Below, in pieces: positions 23,976-36,945 of a stretch of 64,000 nucleotides of DNA. The notes under the pieces were generated by a model. The model worked only from the letters and a program-made list of their open reading frames with translations. It made no database searches and had not been told where the DNA came from. Source of the DNA: Chalara sp. BL73 (Eukaryota; Ascomycota; Leotiomycetes; Helotiales); NCBI GenBank assembly GCA_918026815.1, contig CAKJVC010000098.1, positions 248,001 to 312,000 of the forward strand, given 5' to 3'. Made by a program: the position numbers and the translations under genes. How positions within the stretch are numbered: the stretch's first letter is position 1; each line of letters opens with the position of its first letter.

Positions 23976-24350
23976 ATGTCTAACATGTCACAGAGACAGC
24001 GCGATCTACTCGCTCACACAGGGACTGAGGTCTTCTTCAATAGTTTCAGAATCGCTCCAGTCCAACAGCAAGCTACCACACAGCAAGTAAGAGAAGCAAA
24101 GTCCCGGCCTCAGGATGAGGGTTGCGATCCAGAGTCACTAGCCCTTTCCGACGAAGAAAGCGACGGTTTTCCGACCAACACCGACGAGAAAAAGGGACGT
24201 AACCGCCCCTTTCGCTGTCAGAGACTTGTTCGGGCTGGCCCAAAGGCAGGTAAGACATGCAATAGCTATTTTGCAAGCCAGGAGGAGAGGGTCAGACATT
24301 GGACTGAAGAACACCCCGTGGAGTTTGTACTCATCCCACTTAGCCAATAG
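23976..24350 (+). CDS. Hypothetical protein with C2H2-like Cys/His set, 124 residues
   Basis: Unrecognised single-exon protein starting MSNMSQRQRDLLAHTG. The first half is acidic and disordered (SLALSDEESDGF). The second half has FRCQRLVRAGPKAGKTC then FASQEERVRHWTEEH. The order Cys-x13-Cys-x11-His-x4-His could bind zinc like an atypical C2H2 finger with a long Cys-Cys loop. The ATG is preceded by CTCACA, a reasonable fungal start context. No neighbour gives a functional hint. Confidence 0.45.
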   Translation: MSNMSQRQRDLLAHTGTEVFFNSFRIAPVQQQATTQQVREAKSRPQDEGCDPESLALSDEESDGFPTNTDEKKGRNRPFRCQRLVRAGPKAGKTCNSYFASQEERVRHWTEEHPVEFVLIPLSQ

Positions 24351-26055
24351 TGCGACACGTCGTTTGAATTTAAGTAGTTTTCCTAATGTAGCCAACTTCC
24401 TTTTGAATTTGAAATAGTTTTTCAAATGTGAATGCGCTTCTTTGAGGAGTGCTGTGAACCTGTCGCCTAAATACCCTCATTGCCAGCGCGGCATGTTAAC
24501 CGAGATATTTCAGGGGTAGAGTCGCGCATTGATAATGTGATAGGATAGGAATGGACTAGAGAATAGATTCACAAGGCCGGCATGTTGGTATGGTAATAAT
24601 TAGTACTTTTGGTTGGGGACTCGAGTTTTGCGAATGGACATAAACCTGAAAGCTGACTCGGTGTCTGGCAGATCCAAGCTGTCATTCGATGGGTATGACA
24701 TGTTTGCCGTTGCCCCTGACTAGGCGAGCTTGGCAAACATTGGGGCTTGATAAGTGGTGATTTGTTCTTTATTCTGTTGAGCTTCTTTCATAAGCGTGAT
24801 GATGATATAAAGTTGGTTCAGGTAGGTAGATGAATATTGAAGCGAAAAGTTTTCAGTGTAGACAGCTCGGGTGATTCGGGTCTGTGTCAAGACTTCTGTT
24901 CAAAAGGACGATGTGCCCCCAGGTGCTCGCTTATCTTGGACTAAGCCTAATCGGTCCAGCCAAACCGTCCAACAGAGGTACAGTGCCTGGCACTTCCATA
25001 TCACTGCCAAAATTGTAGTTCATTCTCATATATGGTTGCAACTACGCCAACCCAAAAAGTCTCCCAATAATATTAGCTATAGCGTTGCGCGTGCGTCATA
25101 TTATCTTCGAGAATAGATGAAGGTCAACTCCAGATCACCAGAGGGCAGGGGCCACTTGACATCCTAGGGATGAGCGACCACAATAGCAGCTTTCAGGACA
25201 AGTGAAGCGTTTTGGGCCATCTTTAATGGCATCTGGTCACAATCATCTCGTTTAAATCGATCCCCGCAGGATCTGAGCATTTTATCATAGAAGAAATCCC
25301 ATAATATCGCTACCCCTGAGAATTTTCATCGAGGCGCATCCGCTCTCCACGACTACGAGTTTTCCAACAAGCACCAGTTTTCTTCCGCAAGGATTAATGA
25401 TTGCATAGGCCAAATAAATTGCACATATGACTACTTGAATTGATCGCCAGTTCTCGCGGAACAAAATGAGTCTACGAAAGTGGTTGCAATGCATGTTGAT
25501 GAGATTTTGATATGTGTTTGGTGGGTCATGAGGGTAGAGGGGTATTTGCCCAACGCTTTCCGGCTCGGGAGAGCGAGGCTGAAGATCCATCCACAACCCT
25601 TGTCCTTTTGCCTTGTTGTGACCACGGCAGCCACGCTAACCTTTTGAACCCATTTCTTCTCCCCCAGGCCTACTCTTGCTTTTGCTCTTCCACCAAAAAC
25701 TATTCCACGCGTTCCCGGCCCAACCTCCTACATCGACCACAACTCGACTTCATCACTTAATCCGCTTCATGCGACTCGTCTAGATTTACCCAAGAGACTC
25801 TGACGCGTCGAGAGATATATCTGTAAGCCCGCATCTTGATATACCCCCCCCTTTCGTCAAGCACAATGAAGAGCCTAAGTTTCTTTAACCTTTTCCGCAA
25901 CATTGCTTCACGTCACATCAGCGCTCCATTTGCCCTGCAATCTGCAATTATATGTAATATATGAGCTTTATTGCTTGTACATAAGAACTAACCACTTTTC
26001 TTCCGCAGGGTTTCCGGCACGCTGACCTCACATACTACATGCTTGAACCGGCAGA
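24351..26055. other. Long intergenic region upstream of ITC1
   Basis: 1.7 kb with no well-supported gene. A minus-strand frame (first ATG about 25590, end 25285) encodes 101 residues including PRSPEPESVGQIPLYPHDPP and one hydrophobic stretch. It resembles protein but has no family match, and I leave it as a weak candidate. The last 300 bases are C/T-rich and probably hold the ITC1 promoter and leader. Confidence 0.5.
24362..24430. repeat. Diverged direct repeat after the C2H2-like gene
   Basis: Two related A/T-rich segments, about 24362-24390 and 24403-24430, share the pattern TTTGAATTT...TAGTTTT...AATGT just after the stop codon. Confidence 0.4.
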
Positions 26056-29000
26056 ATGGTAAGCTCATCTGACCTTCTACCTAGTTTTCACCCATTAACC
26101 AATACACGTAGGTCTTATTCAAGCGCAAGCCAGTTCAATATGTGAACAGACCTATAATTGAGCGGGATGACCAGGAGGTAAGGCTACCAGACTTCATAGA
26201 CCGCCATGCAGGGGCTTACATGTGGAAAAGGTGTGGCATATTCCGCAGACCGGCGAAATATTCATAGAATATGAACAATACCTGGCTAGGTAAGGAACTC
26301 CGCGTTATTTAGGTCTCGTGAGGTTAACAAAACCCAGGATGGACTTTTACAAGCAGGTTAGCTAGAATACAGCCAACACCCTTCCACATCATGTTTTACT
26401 TACACTAATAGCGCCGCTTCATCTGCCAGATCACTGGTCACTCTGGTCTATCATTTTTCGAGGCATTGAAAAGCGAGGTACGGATACACAAGTGGGGTCA
26501 ATGCCGGAGCAAAGAGCTAACTTCGCTATAGCTGGCAGGCGCACAAGAGGTTGAGGAAGCTTTTCCGGAAGCACTGAAAGGTCCAATCCTCCGACGAGTA
26601 CAATTTCAAACCATTTCTCGGATAGATACACTTGTCGACCTCATCTACGATGAATACCGGGCCGACTATTACCCTGGAGAGGCAGTGACAGTACATGTAC
26701 TTACAGGAGAACGACTTACTGGAATTGTGAGAGACAAGACTAGATTCGGAGCCACAAAGCTACCGGATGGTTCGCTGGGCGCCCCCTTTTCACGATACTT
26801 TGTAAGCCTTGACAACCGGCCTACGGAAGAAGCAGTGGTGGACGACGCGCATATCACCCGGGACCGCAAAATCTTTACCAAGCAAGTTCTTCGGTCATTT
26901 ATCAAGAAGACAGTCACTCGGGAAGCATGGACAGGTGCGCCTTGGCTGGTAAAGCACGATGTCGCGGCACAATACCACATCGACACCCGCGTGCCTCCGC
27001 ATCTTCGTTATGAGAGCAAGGCTGCGGAACGGAAAGCAAATCAACAGCAAAAGAAGACCACAGCTACAGCCCCTGACTATGATGGAATGGTAGGAAGTTT
27101 CCCTGGGAACACGAATGGTCAAGGTCGACTTCCCGAGCTGAAGCCCGCACCCAAGAGTCATAAGAGCAAACAGCACCAAGGCCAAGCTAAGAGTAAGCAG
27201 CCGCCATCTTTGAATCCTGCTCCAACCTTTTCTATTCATCAACCTCCTCCTCTCTCTGCATTTCATCATCCTCCACCTTTTGTATCTCACACATTTGAAG
27301 CACATGGTCCACTTGTTCCTAAAGGAGGCCCACAATTCGCTACATTTCATCCCAATGGCCCCTTTGCCTTTGCGCCGTTGGCATCAATGCCTCCTGTACC
27401 TCCACCACCTCCTCCGATCAAGTATCCGATAGACGATTTAGAGGTTGCCCCACGACACAATGGACCAAAAAGACCTGACCTGAAATACTTCTCTCAAGAA
27501 ATACCTCTCGATGTATCCACATTAAGCAAACGGCCACAAGGAAATGATATTTTGATGAAGTCTGTTGGACCACTGCTCGAATGCTGGGATACGCTGAACG
27601 TTTATTGCGAGATCTTCAAATTGGATTCATTTACGTTGGATGACTTTGCAGAAGCTATGAAAATTTCAACGGATGATATTGAGTGCGAACTCTTTGTTGA
27701 GGCGCATTGTGCTGCTTTGAAGATTTTGGTCGACTCAGAACCAGAGGGAGGGAAAGTCCAGATTCAGTTGCCTGAAATCGATGACGAAGACGATGAAGAT
27801 GATTCCGAAGAAGAGGCTACTCCAGAGCCAACTCCAGAGCCGGAACCAAAGCCCAAACGTGCGACGAGAAGCAGTTTAGCAAAAGCCGAGGCGGCTGCTC
27901 TACAAGCACCCCCAGAGCCTGTGAAGGAGCCCACTCCTGAACCGAAAAGCACGCATCGCGCAGCGGAAATGCAGGCTGAGATGAACTGGATTGATCGGCT
28001 ACGGAAGCGTGACTTCAAAAATGGTGGCTGGCAAATCATTATAATTGGTTTGCTATATCAATTATCCAAGAACCCGCGCCGGACAGACGCTTGTGAGGAA
28101 TTATTAAAGGAACTCGCGCCATTAGATATGGAGCCAACGTTAGAGACTGCTCGCATCCAGTACTCCAACCTCGATGTGAACCTGCGTATTCAGGCGTTGC
28201 AAATTGTTTGCATGCTCACAGCAGAGACAAAGGCAGCACGTGGCTACATGGAACAGTGTAGTGATGAGATGACAGTTCTCCGGAAGGAAAAGATCAAGTG
28301 GCAGCGAGACAAGAAGATCTAGTAAGTGCGTTCATTTTCGCAATTTCTATGGTACTAACTTCTACAAAGTGCCGAGGAGCTTCGTCTGCTCAATGAGGAA
28401 CGCAAGATTCAATTACCAGCAAATACACCTCCATCTCCTGTTCCTGAGACCAAGTCGGTTAATGGCGATGTGAAAATGACCGATGCCGAAGAAGAAATCC
28501 ATGATTCCGAGGAAATCGTAGACACTGATGAGGGTCCTCATCAAGGCAGATCGCTTCGTCGTGGCCAGTATCGAAATGCGGAACGAAAGCGACGTCGTGA
28601 AGCAGAGCAAGAAAGGAAGGAGAAAGCTGAGGCAGAAGCCAAGGTGCCTAAACAGACAAAGCAATTTACGAAGCTCCTGAAGGACATTTCCAAGAAGCAA
28701 GCGCAAATTGCGGAATGCGAAGAGGAAATTGCTATTTTAGACAATGACCTACGAGAAGCAGATTGCCCACGAACTCGCGTCCTTGGCAAGGATAGGTTCT
28801 GGAATCGTTATTACTGGTTCGAGCGCAACGGCATGCCCTACGCTGGACTTCCTAATAGCTCGACCGCGGACGCCGGTTATGCGAATGGTTGTATTTGGGT
28901 CCAGGGTCCTGACGATATCGAGCGGGAAGGTTACATTGAAATGCGGCCGGAATGGCAGCATGAGTATAGGATGAAGTTTAATATGACGGTTCCGGAGCGG

Positions 29001-29468
29001 AAAATGTTGGAAGAGGGTACGACGCACGTGTTCACAGCAGTTCAGTGGGGTTATTTCGACGACACAGCAGCGCTCGACGGCCTAATTGGATGGCTCGACC
29101 CTCGTGGCCTTAATGAGATGAAACTCAAAAAAGAGCTTCTACTATACCGCGATAGAATCGCTCGCAACATGGACAAGCGCAAGGCATATCTGAACCCAGC
29201 AGATGATACGGAGGATAAGTCAGCAGAGTCTGGAAAGCGCATGTCAACACGCAAGAAGGAGGTTCAGGTTGAACTGCCTGCTCAAAAGTGCCTCGCCTGG
29301 CGCAACAACACAGCTCTGGATGAGCTAGGCCATTTACATTCTGACCAGCCGCGGGCGCGTAAGCCAGCCAAAAGGGTTGCAGCCTCAACTGTAGTCGTTG
29401 AAGAGCCGGCCCCAATCAAAAACGAAGGCAAAGGAGCGAAGAAAGAAAAGAAGGGTGCAGGACGTTAA
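26056..29468 (+). CDS. ITC1: ISWI chromatin-remodelling complex subunit Itc1 (WAC/DDT/WHIM)
   Basis: Large accessory subunit of the ISW2-type (ACF/CHRAC-like) nucleosome-spacing remodeller. Seven exons (26056-26058, 26112-26177, 26231-26289, 26338-26356, 26412-26477, 26532-28321, 28370-29468) give 1033 residues. After splicing the N-terminus reads MVLFKRKPVQYVNRP...EVWHIPQTGEIF...ICQITGHSGLSFFEAL, the WAC/Acf1 DNA-binding domain. A Pro/Gln-rich linker leads to a DDT domain (LLECWDTLNVYCEIFKLDSF), an acidic Glu/Pro stretch, a WHIM1 segment (NGGWQIIIIGLLYQLSK) and a WHIM2/WSD segment (RVLGKDRFWNRYYWFERNG). The tail is Lys/Arg-rich. Exon 1 is only the ATG, followed at once by a GTAAGC donor. Phases are consistent throughout. 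Confidence 0.93.
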
Positions 29469-30917
29469 GGTGCCCGCTATGAGTCCTGAATGGAAGATGG
29501 TATGCTATCATATATGATGGATATGAAGGTGAAAGTGTTTTGTGATATTTGGAAGCAAGGCGTTTTGGGAGATCATGACCTGGCGTTACGGTATCAAAAG
29601 GGATGCATAGCGTGAATTGTCCTATATAAGACTTGCGAATACCTCTATGATGAGGCTGTCACTTAGACTATTAGGTGCGGGTGTGGGATCTGTAGAGAAC
29701 GGATGCAAAATAGAAGACAAGACATTGTAAGCCTAGCATTTGCGTACAGACGTCCATCCTAGGGAGGATATGAAACCTCCCAGACGCCAGCAGAGGCGTT
29801 TACAATGAGTGATCAAATCCGATTGTTCTGATGATTCTCAATTTCCCCAGCTTTGGGCTGCTTCAGGTACGGCATCTTCCACCACAATTGCAGTGGGCCG
29901 GCCCCTGTGCATTTCCGGAGCCCGTTCCCGCAACGCCTGGGGTTCTAGGATCCATGACAGCCTCATTATGCGAGAATTGGCCATATTCCTAAGGTATCTG
30001 TTTTCAACTTAAATTGCTCCTTCTCGTGACTAATGTAATTCAGTTCAATGTCGGCCTCTGGAGTTTAGCAAACTCCGATCAAACCATGAAGCAAGCACGT
30101 ACTGCGACTAAGAACTTAAAGGCTAAGCTTTTAAAGCATCTATGGGCCAAGCCCACGTCTATCTCGTGTCGCATTCGCTTGACTTTACCACAAAACACGG
30201 TTTGTAGTTCTGCGTCTGCTCGTGCGCCTCTCAATACAATCAAACGCGTTCCTGAGAAAAGAGAAGGAATCGATACCAAATTGGACAGGGCTCGTCACAC
30301 AAAATCCGCAACTCCTCGAAAGATATATCAGCGACGAGGGGATCGGAATAGTGATGAGCATTGGCATCAGCCTGCATTGGAAAATGCCCCAGTGGCTATC
30401 TAACTTTCAGAGTTGACGTACACTTCGTACAATCTATCCATTGACCATTTTAGCGCCGCCCAATGGAATATCCAAGCTCGGCGTCGTCATGGATTTAAAC
30501 CTCGTAAGGCATATCTGCAGGTTTAAAACGGTCCACAATTAGCCATACTCTCGGCCTTTGGTGAAGGCCGAGCTGCTTTGAGGGAGCCTGTCTGGCCAAA
30601 ACATAACAGAATAGAAGACCAGTACTGACTCAACCGTTGCCTAAGCCAGGGTCATTCCCGCGTAAGTCTCAAGTAATGAAAGTGAAATATGAGACTCGAA
30701 GTGGGCTCGCGTCATTCGGCCTCCCGAAGTTTGGACCAATAAGTTGGTGACTGGTGCTTATTTGTTATCTTTAAGTGATACTATCCTCTTTTTTCCCCTT
30801 TTGTGTTTTAGTTCTCATTTATATCTACATTTCTCCTATTATTCTACTGTCCTTTGTTGCTTTTGACAGATACAACCAAGTATAGTAGTCTTTGGTTTGT
30901 ATCCATTGATCAACACC
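29469..30917. other. Intergenic region with possible coding remnants
   Basis: No gene model is supported. A plus-strand frame at 30182-30414 lacks an ATG but reads like protein (IPNWTGLVTQNPQLLERYI) and may be a remnant. The hairpin TCGGCCTT-loop-AAGGCCGA lies at 30551-30571. The 130 bases before the transporter start are T/C-rich, as in many fungal promoters. Confidence 0.5.
30551..30571. repeat. 8-bp inverted repeat
   Basis: TCGGCCTT and AAGGCCGA flank five bases, about 350 bases upstream of the PDR transporter. Could be a hairpin or a palindromic protein site (core CGGCCTT/AAGGCCG). Confidence 0.5.
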
Positions 30918-33900
30918 ATGGCCACGGCTGAGGAGCCTCCTCAATTAGAGGGCTATGAGTCTATTATTCATACACCTTCGCGACCTGCTGTCCATTCTCG
31001 CACTGGTAGTCGGCTCTCGCAGACTTTGTCTAATGTTACTCATCTTTCAAATTTGAGCCGTAGGCGTACTTATGAGGAAGCCGAAGACGACGATCCGAGT
31101 AAGTTTCAAGCCCAAAAATATATAAAAGGTTCTGGGGCATGTATTAAGTTCAACTCTGTCCAGTGACCAAAGATGACTGGGGCATGATGCCAGAACTTCG
31201 CAGCATGCAGAAGCAGGGTGAAAAGGATAAGGTGAAAGGACGACGACTTGGTGTTACATGGAAAAACCTCACGGTAAAAGGTGTTGGTGCCGATGCTGCT
31301 ATTAACGAGAACGTTGGCAGCCAGTTCAAGATCGGAAAGAAATCCCAGAAAGCGCCGTTGAAAACAATATTGGAGAATAACCATGGATGCGTCAAGCCAG
31401 GGGAGATGCTTCTTGTGCTAGGCAGACCTGGCGCGGGTTGCACCACGCTGCTAAAGATGCTAGCAAATCGACGACTGGGGTATGCGGAGGTGGAGGGTGA
31501 TGTGAGGTATGGGACCTTAGATCATAAAGAGGCAGCGCAGTATAGGGGTCAGATTGTTATGAATACAGAGGACGAGCTGTTTTTTCCTACCCTGACGGTT
31601 GCTGAGACGATGGACTTTGCGACGAGGATGAAAGTCCCATTCAATCTACCTTCAGATAAGGAGAGCCCAAGGGACTTTCAGAGGGAGAATAGGGACTTTC
31701 TATTAAGGTCCATGGGGATATCTCACACGCACGATACCAAGGTTGGCAATGAATATGTGCGTGGTGTATCTGGTGGAGAAAGGAAGAGAGTCAGTATCAT
31801 CGAGACTCTGGCAGCAAGAGGAAGTGTGTATTGTTGGGATAACAGCACTCGTGGTCTTGATGCCAGTACTGCTCTTGAATACACCAAGGGTATTCGAGCC
31901 ATGACAGATATCTTCGGTTTGGCATCTATCTGCACTTTGTATCAAGCTGGGAACGGTATATATAACCTTTTCGACAAAGTCTTGGTCATCGATGAAGGAA
32001 AGGAGATTTATTATGGACCAATGAAGGAAGCTCGACCTTTCATGGAAGAACTAGGCTTCGTTTGCAGTGACGGAGCTAACGTCGCTGATTTCTTGACTGG
32101 TGTCACTGTTCCCACGGAGCGAAAAATTCGTGATGGCTTCAAGGAGAGATTCCCAAGGAATGCAGTTGACATTCGAGCAGAGTACGAGAAGTCTGAGATT
32201 AAGAAATCTATGGAGGCTGAATACAACTACCCTGAGACCGAGGAAGCAAGATCGTTGACTGCCGACTTCCGCGAAGGCATCCAATCAGAAAAACATAAAA
32301 GCCTTTCCAAAACATCACCGCTCACTGTCTCCTTCTACGCGCAGGTACGCGCCTGTGTCATCCGTCAATACCAAATTATCTGGGGCGACAAATCAACATT
32401 CTTCATTAAGCAAGCCTCAACTGTCGTCCAAGCCCTTGTCAACGGATCTCTTTTCTACAATGCACCCAATACCTCCGCCGGTCTCTTCATCAAAGGAGGT
32501 GCCCTCTTTGTGTCACTCCTCTTCAACGCGCTTCTCACCATGTCTGAAGTCACCGACTCATTCTCTGGCCGGCCGGTACTCGCAAAGCACAAAGCTTTTG
32601 CAATGTATCATCCTGCAGCTTTCTGTATCGCGCAGATCGCAGCTGATATACCTCTCCTCTTGTTCCAAATCGCACATTTCTCGCTGGTAATGTACTTTAT
32701 GGTTGGTCTAAAGCAAACCGCCGGCGCATTCTTTACTTTCTACATCGTCATCTTCGCCACGACTATGTGTATGACGGCCATCTTCCGAGCAGTCGGCGCA
32801 GCATTCCGTACCTTCGACGCAGCGAGTAAGGTCAGCGGTTTCTTGATCTCAGCTTTGATTATGTACACTGGATTTATGATACCAAAACCCAGCATGCATC
32901 CCTGGTTCGTCTGGATCTACTGGATAGACCCTCTCGCCTATGGTTTCGAAGCCATTCTATCTAACGAGTTGAAAGATCAAATCATTCCTTGTGTAGCAAA
33001 CAACCTTGTGCCTTTTGGACCACAATACACAGATTCCACTTTTCAGGCTTGCACCGGTGTCCAAGGGGCGCTTCCTGGAGCCACTCAAGTCACTGGCGAA
33101 CAATATCTAGGCGCTTTGTCATATTCCCCTTCCAACATCTGGCGCAACTTCGGTATCATTTGGGCTTTCTGGGTCCTAAACGTTGCTATTACCATCATCT
33201 TTACGAGCCGTTGGAAATCACAAGGCGGAAAGAGCGGGTTCTTGCTTATCCCAAGAGAGAAGTTGAAGAAGAATATGCATATGCTTGAAGCAGACGATGA
33301 AGAGTCGCAGAGATCGCAAGAAAAGCGACCTGCGGTTTCTTCGAGCAACTCTTCAGATAGAACTACCAAAGTCGATGATCAGTTGATCCGCAATACCTCT
33401 GTATTCACTTGGAAGAACCTTACATACACTGTCAATACTCCAACTGGAGAGCGAACATTATTGAACGACGTTCAAGGGTGGGTCAAGCCCGGCATGCTTG
33501 GAGCATTGATGGGCAGCTCTGGTGCCGGAAAGACAACGCTGCTAGATGTTCTGGCTCAAAGAAAAACCGAAGGTACCATTAAGGGCTCTATTCAAGTTGA
33601 CGGACGACCCCTGACTCTCAGTTTCCAACGTTCTGCTGGTTATTGCGAACAGCTTGATATTCACGAGCCTCTTGCTACTGTACGAGAAGCACTTGAATTC
33701 TCTGCCTTGCTACGACAATCGAGAGAGATTCCCAAGGAAGAAAAGCTCAAATATGTGGACACTATCATCGATCTCCTAGAAATGCACGATATTGAAAACA
33801 CTCTCATCGGAACTGCTGGAGCTGGTCTGTCCGTTGAGCAGCGGAAGAGACTCACAATTGGCGTGGAGCTCGTGTCTAAACCAAGAATTCTTATCTTCCT

Positions 33901-35299
33901 TGATGAACCAACATCTGGTCTTGACGGCCAAGCCGCCTTCAATATCGTTCGCTTCCTCCGCAAACTCGCGGATGTTGGACAAGCAGTTCTCGTCACCATC
34001 CATCAGCCATCCGCCCAGCTCTTCGCAGAATTTGATACTCTCCTCCTCCTCGCAAAGGGAGGCAAGACCGTCTACTTTGGCGACATTGGCCAGTACGGCA
34101 GCACTGTCAAAGAATACTTCGCAGGCTACGACGCTCCTTGCCCTAAAGATGCCAACCCCGCTGAACACATGATTGATGTGGTCTCGGGACCTCTTTCTAG
34201 AGGCAAGGACTGGAACAAGATCTGGCTCGAATCGCCAGAGCACAAGAAAATGACTGAGGAGCTCGACCACATAATCTCTGAGGCCGCCTCTAAAGAACCT
34301 GGAACCTCGGACGATGGCCACGAGTTCGCAATGCCTTTATGGGAACAAACCAAGCTCGTCACACAACGTATGAACGTCTCCATCTACCGCAACACAGACT
34401 ACGTTAACAACAAGTTTGCGCTGCACATCGGCTCGGCACTTTTCAATGGCTTCTCCTTCTGGATGATCGGCGATAGCGTCTCCGATCTCCAAATGCGCCT
34501 TTTCACAATCTTCAATTTCATCTTCGTGGCCCCTGGCGTTATCGCACAGCTACAGCCGCTGTTTATCGAACGAAGAGATATCTACGAGGCCCGCGAGAAG
34601 AAAAGCAAAATGTACAGCTGGATCGCATTTGCAACAGGCCTCATGGTCTCCGAGCTGCCATACCTCTGCATCTGCGCCGTCCTCTACTTCCTACCCTGGT
34701 ACTACACCGTTGGCTTCCCGTCGTCGTCCGACAAGGCAGGCGCGGTATTTTTCGTCATGCTCATGTACGAGTTTGTCTACACAGGCATCGGGCAGTTCGT
34801 CGCTGCCTATGCTCCAAATGCTGTCTTCGCGTCGCTCGTCAATCCACTGATCATCAGTACACTAGTGGCGTTCTGCGGCGTGTTGGTGCCGTATCAGCAG
34901 ATAACGGCATTTTGGCGGTATTGGCTTTACTACCTCAACCCGTTCAACTACCTCATGGGCTCATTGCTCGTCTTTACCACCTTCGATGCGGAAGTTTCCT
35001 GCTCTGAGCGCGAACTCGCAATCTTCGATCCTCCCAACGGCTCAACCTGCGCCCAGTACCTCACAGGCTACATGTCCGGTATGGGGTCGCGGGCTAATCT
35101 CCTTAACCCAGACGACGCTTCGTCGTGCAGAGTCTGTCAATATAGGGTAGGGAGTGATTACCTGGCCACGCTGAACTTGAATGATTATTATTTCGGCTGG
35201 AGAGACGCGGCGATTGTGGCGCTGTTTGTGATTAGCAGTTACGGCATGGTATATGCCTTGATGAAATTGCGCACAAAGCGGAGTAAGACTGCTGAGTAG
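30918..35299 (+). CDS. PDR-type ABC-G multidrug transporter (AtrB/BcatrB-like)
   Basis: Full-size plasma-membrane efflux pump for toxicants such as fungicides and plant defence compounds. Exons 30918-31098 and 31164-35299 give 1438 residues in (NBD-TMD)x2 order. NBD1 near residue 145 has Walker [13 protein letters not shown], signature [11 protein letters not shown] and Walker [16 protein letters not shown]2 has Walker [13 protein letters not shown], signature [12 protein letters not shown] and Walker [14 protein letters not shown]. The Cys for Lys in the first Walker A and the degenerate second signature are the normal asymmetry of fungal PDR pumps, so one ATP site should be inactive. Six-helix blocks follow each NBD, with the PDR loop [15 protein letters not shown]. 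Intron position and the [10 protein letters not shown] start of the NBD match the AtrB/BcatrB group. Substrate is unknown. Confidence 0.95.
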
Positions 35300-35624
35300 A
35301 TTCCCTTGCATACTTTGCACTGCAATAATTTCTTTATGTTAATGGTTGGTGTGTTAGAGACTGGTATATTGGGGTTATTTTACTATGCAAAGTTGTTGCG
35401 CTTAAAATGTATAGAGATATTAGATAGATTTTAATATATAGAAAATATAAAGCTAGGTTAGTGATATAATGTATAAAAATCTACATACTACTGAAATTTT
35501 TGCTGTTATACAGCCAGGTAAAAACAATTGTCTAAGCACAGAGCCTATAAATAACAAGGATTGTAACGTAACATATGCTAGCATGCGCGATTCGAGTAAT
35601 TAGGACAGATATCGACACCTGAAC
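35300..35624. other. A/T-rich spacer after the transporter
   Basis: 325 bases, strongly A/T-rich with TATA-like runs. 3' region of the transporter and 5' region of the next small gene. Confidence 0.5.
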
Positions 35625-35921
35625 ATGGACTTCGTGCCTGCCCATAGTGAAAACTATGGTCTTGCGGAACATCAAAATGAAGCTGGGAATATGACCGTCC
35701 CAGACCAGTCGGAGCAGAGCATGCGGAGGAGTAAGTGCTGTTATTGCCCTTCTAGTTTTGGAACGGTAGCAAAGGGTGAAGTTGGGAGAGCAAGCTAACT
35801 ACGGTTAATCAGAATTACAGAAGAGAAGAGTGATATATACGCACACAGGGTCAAAGTAGGCCAAAATCCTTCCTACGTTGGTGGACAGTCCTTCAACTTT
35901 GACCAATTTCTTCGGAGCTAA
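35625..35921 (+). CDS. Short spliced gene, 68 residues, unrecognised
   Basis: Not visible as one open frame. Exon 1 (35625-35730) begins MDFVPAHSENYGLAEHQNE and ends exactly at a consensus GTAAGT donor. A 90-base intron has a GCTAAC branch site about 35 bases before the acceptor at 35819-35820. Exon 2 (35821-35921) reads KSDIYAHRV...PSYVGGQSFNFDQFLRS then TAA. The exons total 69 codons. An alternative AG eight bases upstream (35811-35812) would give a different 16-residue ending. No signal peptide or membrane helix is present. It lies 325 bases downstream of the ABC transporter on the same strand. Confidence 0.5.
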
Positions 35922-36945
35922 ACAAGCTTACGACAAATAAAAATTTACTGACAATTGCGTCACTGGTGTCAGCGTTCACATTGTCTATTATAATAGCAAT
36001 TGTGCCAGGTTCGGGCGAATACAAACTAGTTATTTAGAGAGCTGGCTTTCAGACCAACTTTTGTTCTTTGGAAAACATTCGGAATCTTGATGACGGCCAT
36101 CGCCAAGAGCTTATCAGGCAAGTCAGCTTCTTAACATACATGGATTTGAGACAATGTTATAACAAACACATCTTAGCTTCAATTAGAGTCTACTTCTTAC
36201 TTTCGTTAGCGAAGGGGTTCTGTGGTGCATTATAGACAGCGCTGGCAATCTGTGATTCATCACAGCCGCATTGATGAACCTTGTGGATGTATCTATCGCC
36301 CTGGCCGCTCCTGACGGCTCCCTCCGTCTTCGGGTAAGGCAGCCGTTGGCTAATCCAGGCCCTCGGTAAATAGGGCGGCCAGGCACTCTTTCCCGGGTCT
36401 TCAACACCTTCGGGACAAATATCAAAATATGCAAGCGTATCACATCTTGAATTACAGTAGCTGTGAGATTCTCTAGGTTGGGTAACGTCAATCTTCCTCG
36501 CTGTTTCATTTGGACGGTTGCCTCGTATCTGCTCCACTCTTTTACCTAGAATGGTTTACAATGCCTTGTTTTCAAGTGGTACTGAGCTACAGCATACTAT
36601 TTGCATAAGCTGAGAATCCGGCTTAATATTTGCTCTAAGGAGTTGAATCTATTACATTGAAATCAAAGTGTTGAACGGCGGACGTGGATACCAGAACCTA
36701 GACTCGCCATTTGCCCATGATGGACAACCCTATGTATATTCACCGAGGGCCGGGCCGGTTACAGCGATGCCAACTTCGGCCTGACGCTAGTCGGCAGTGT
36801 TTGATTCTCGATCTCCAAGTTCGATTACAGCGCAATCAAGTTATGATGTGAACACCGATACTGCTCAAGCAGTCAATCAGCCGTTCTTCGACTAATCATT
36901 TGGTGTGGCCATACTAGCTGAGATGGTTTCTAAATACGCTTTCTT
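35922..36945. other. Intergenic region with a Cys-containing open frame
   Basis: A minus-strand frame at 36190-36537 has no ATG. It reads like protein with five cysteines (SYCNSRC...DIC...HQCGC) and is preceded by a TCTAG that could be a splice acceptor. It may be the last exon of an unrecognised gene or a relic. Nothing else is supported here. Confidence 0.35.

Noticed and set aside
31703..31945. Antisense frames inside the ABC transporter and other large genes
   Set aside because: They are antisense to strongly conserved coding sequence and show no independent features.
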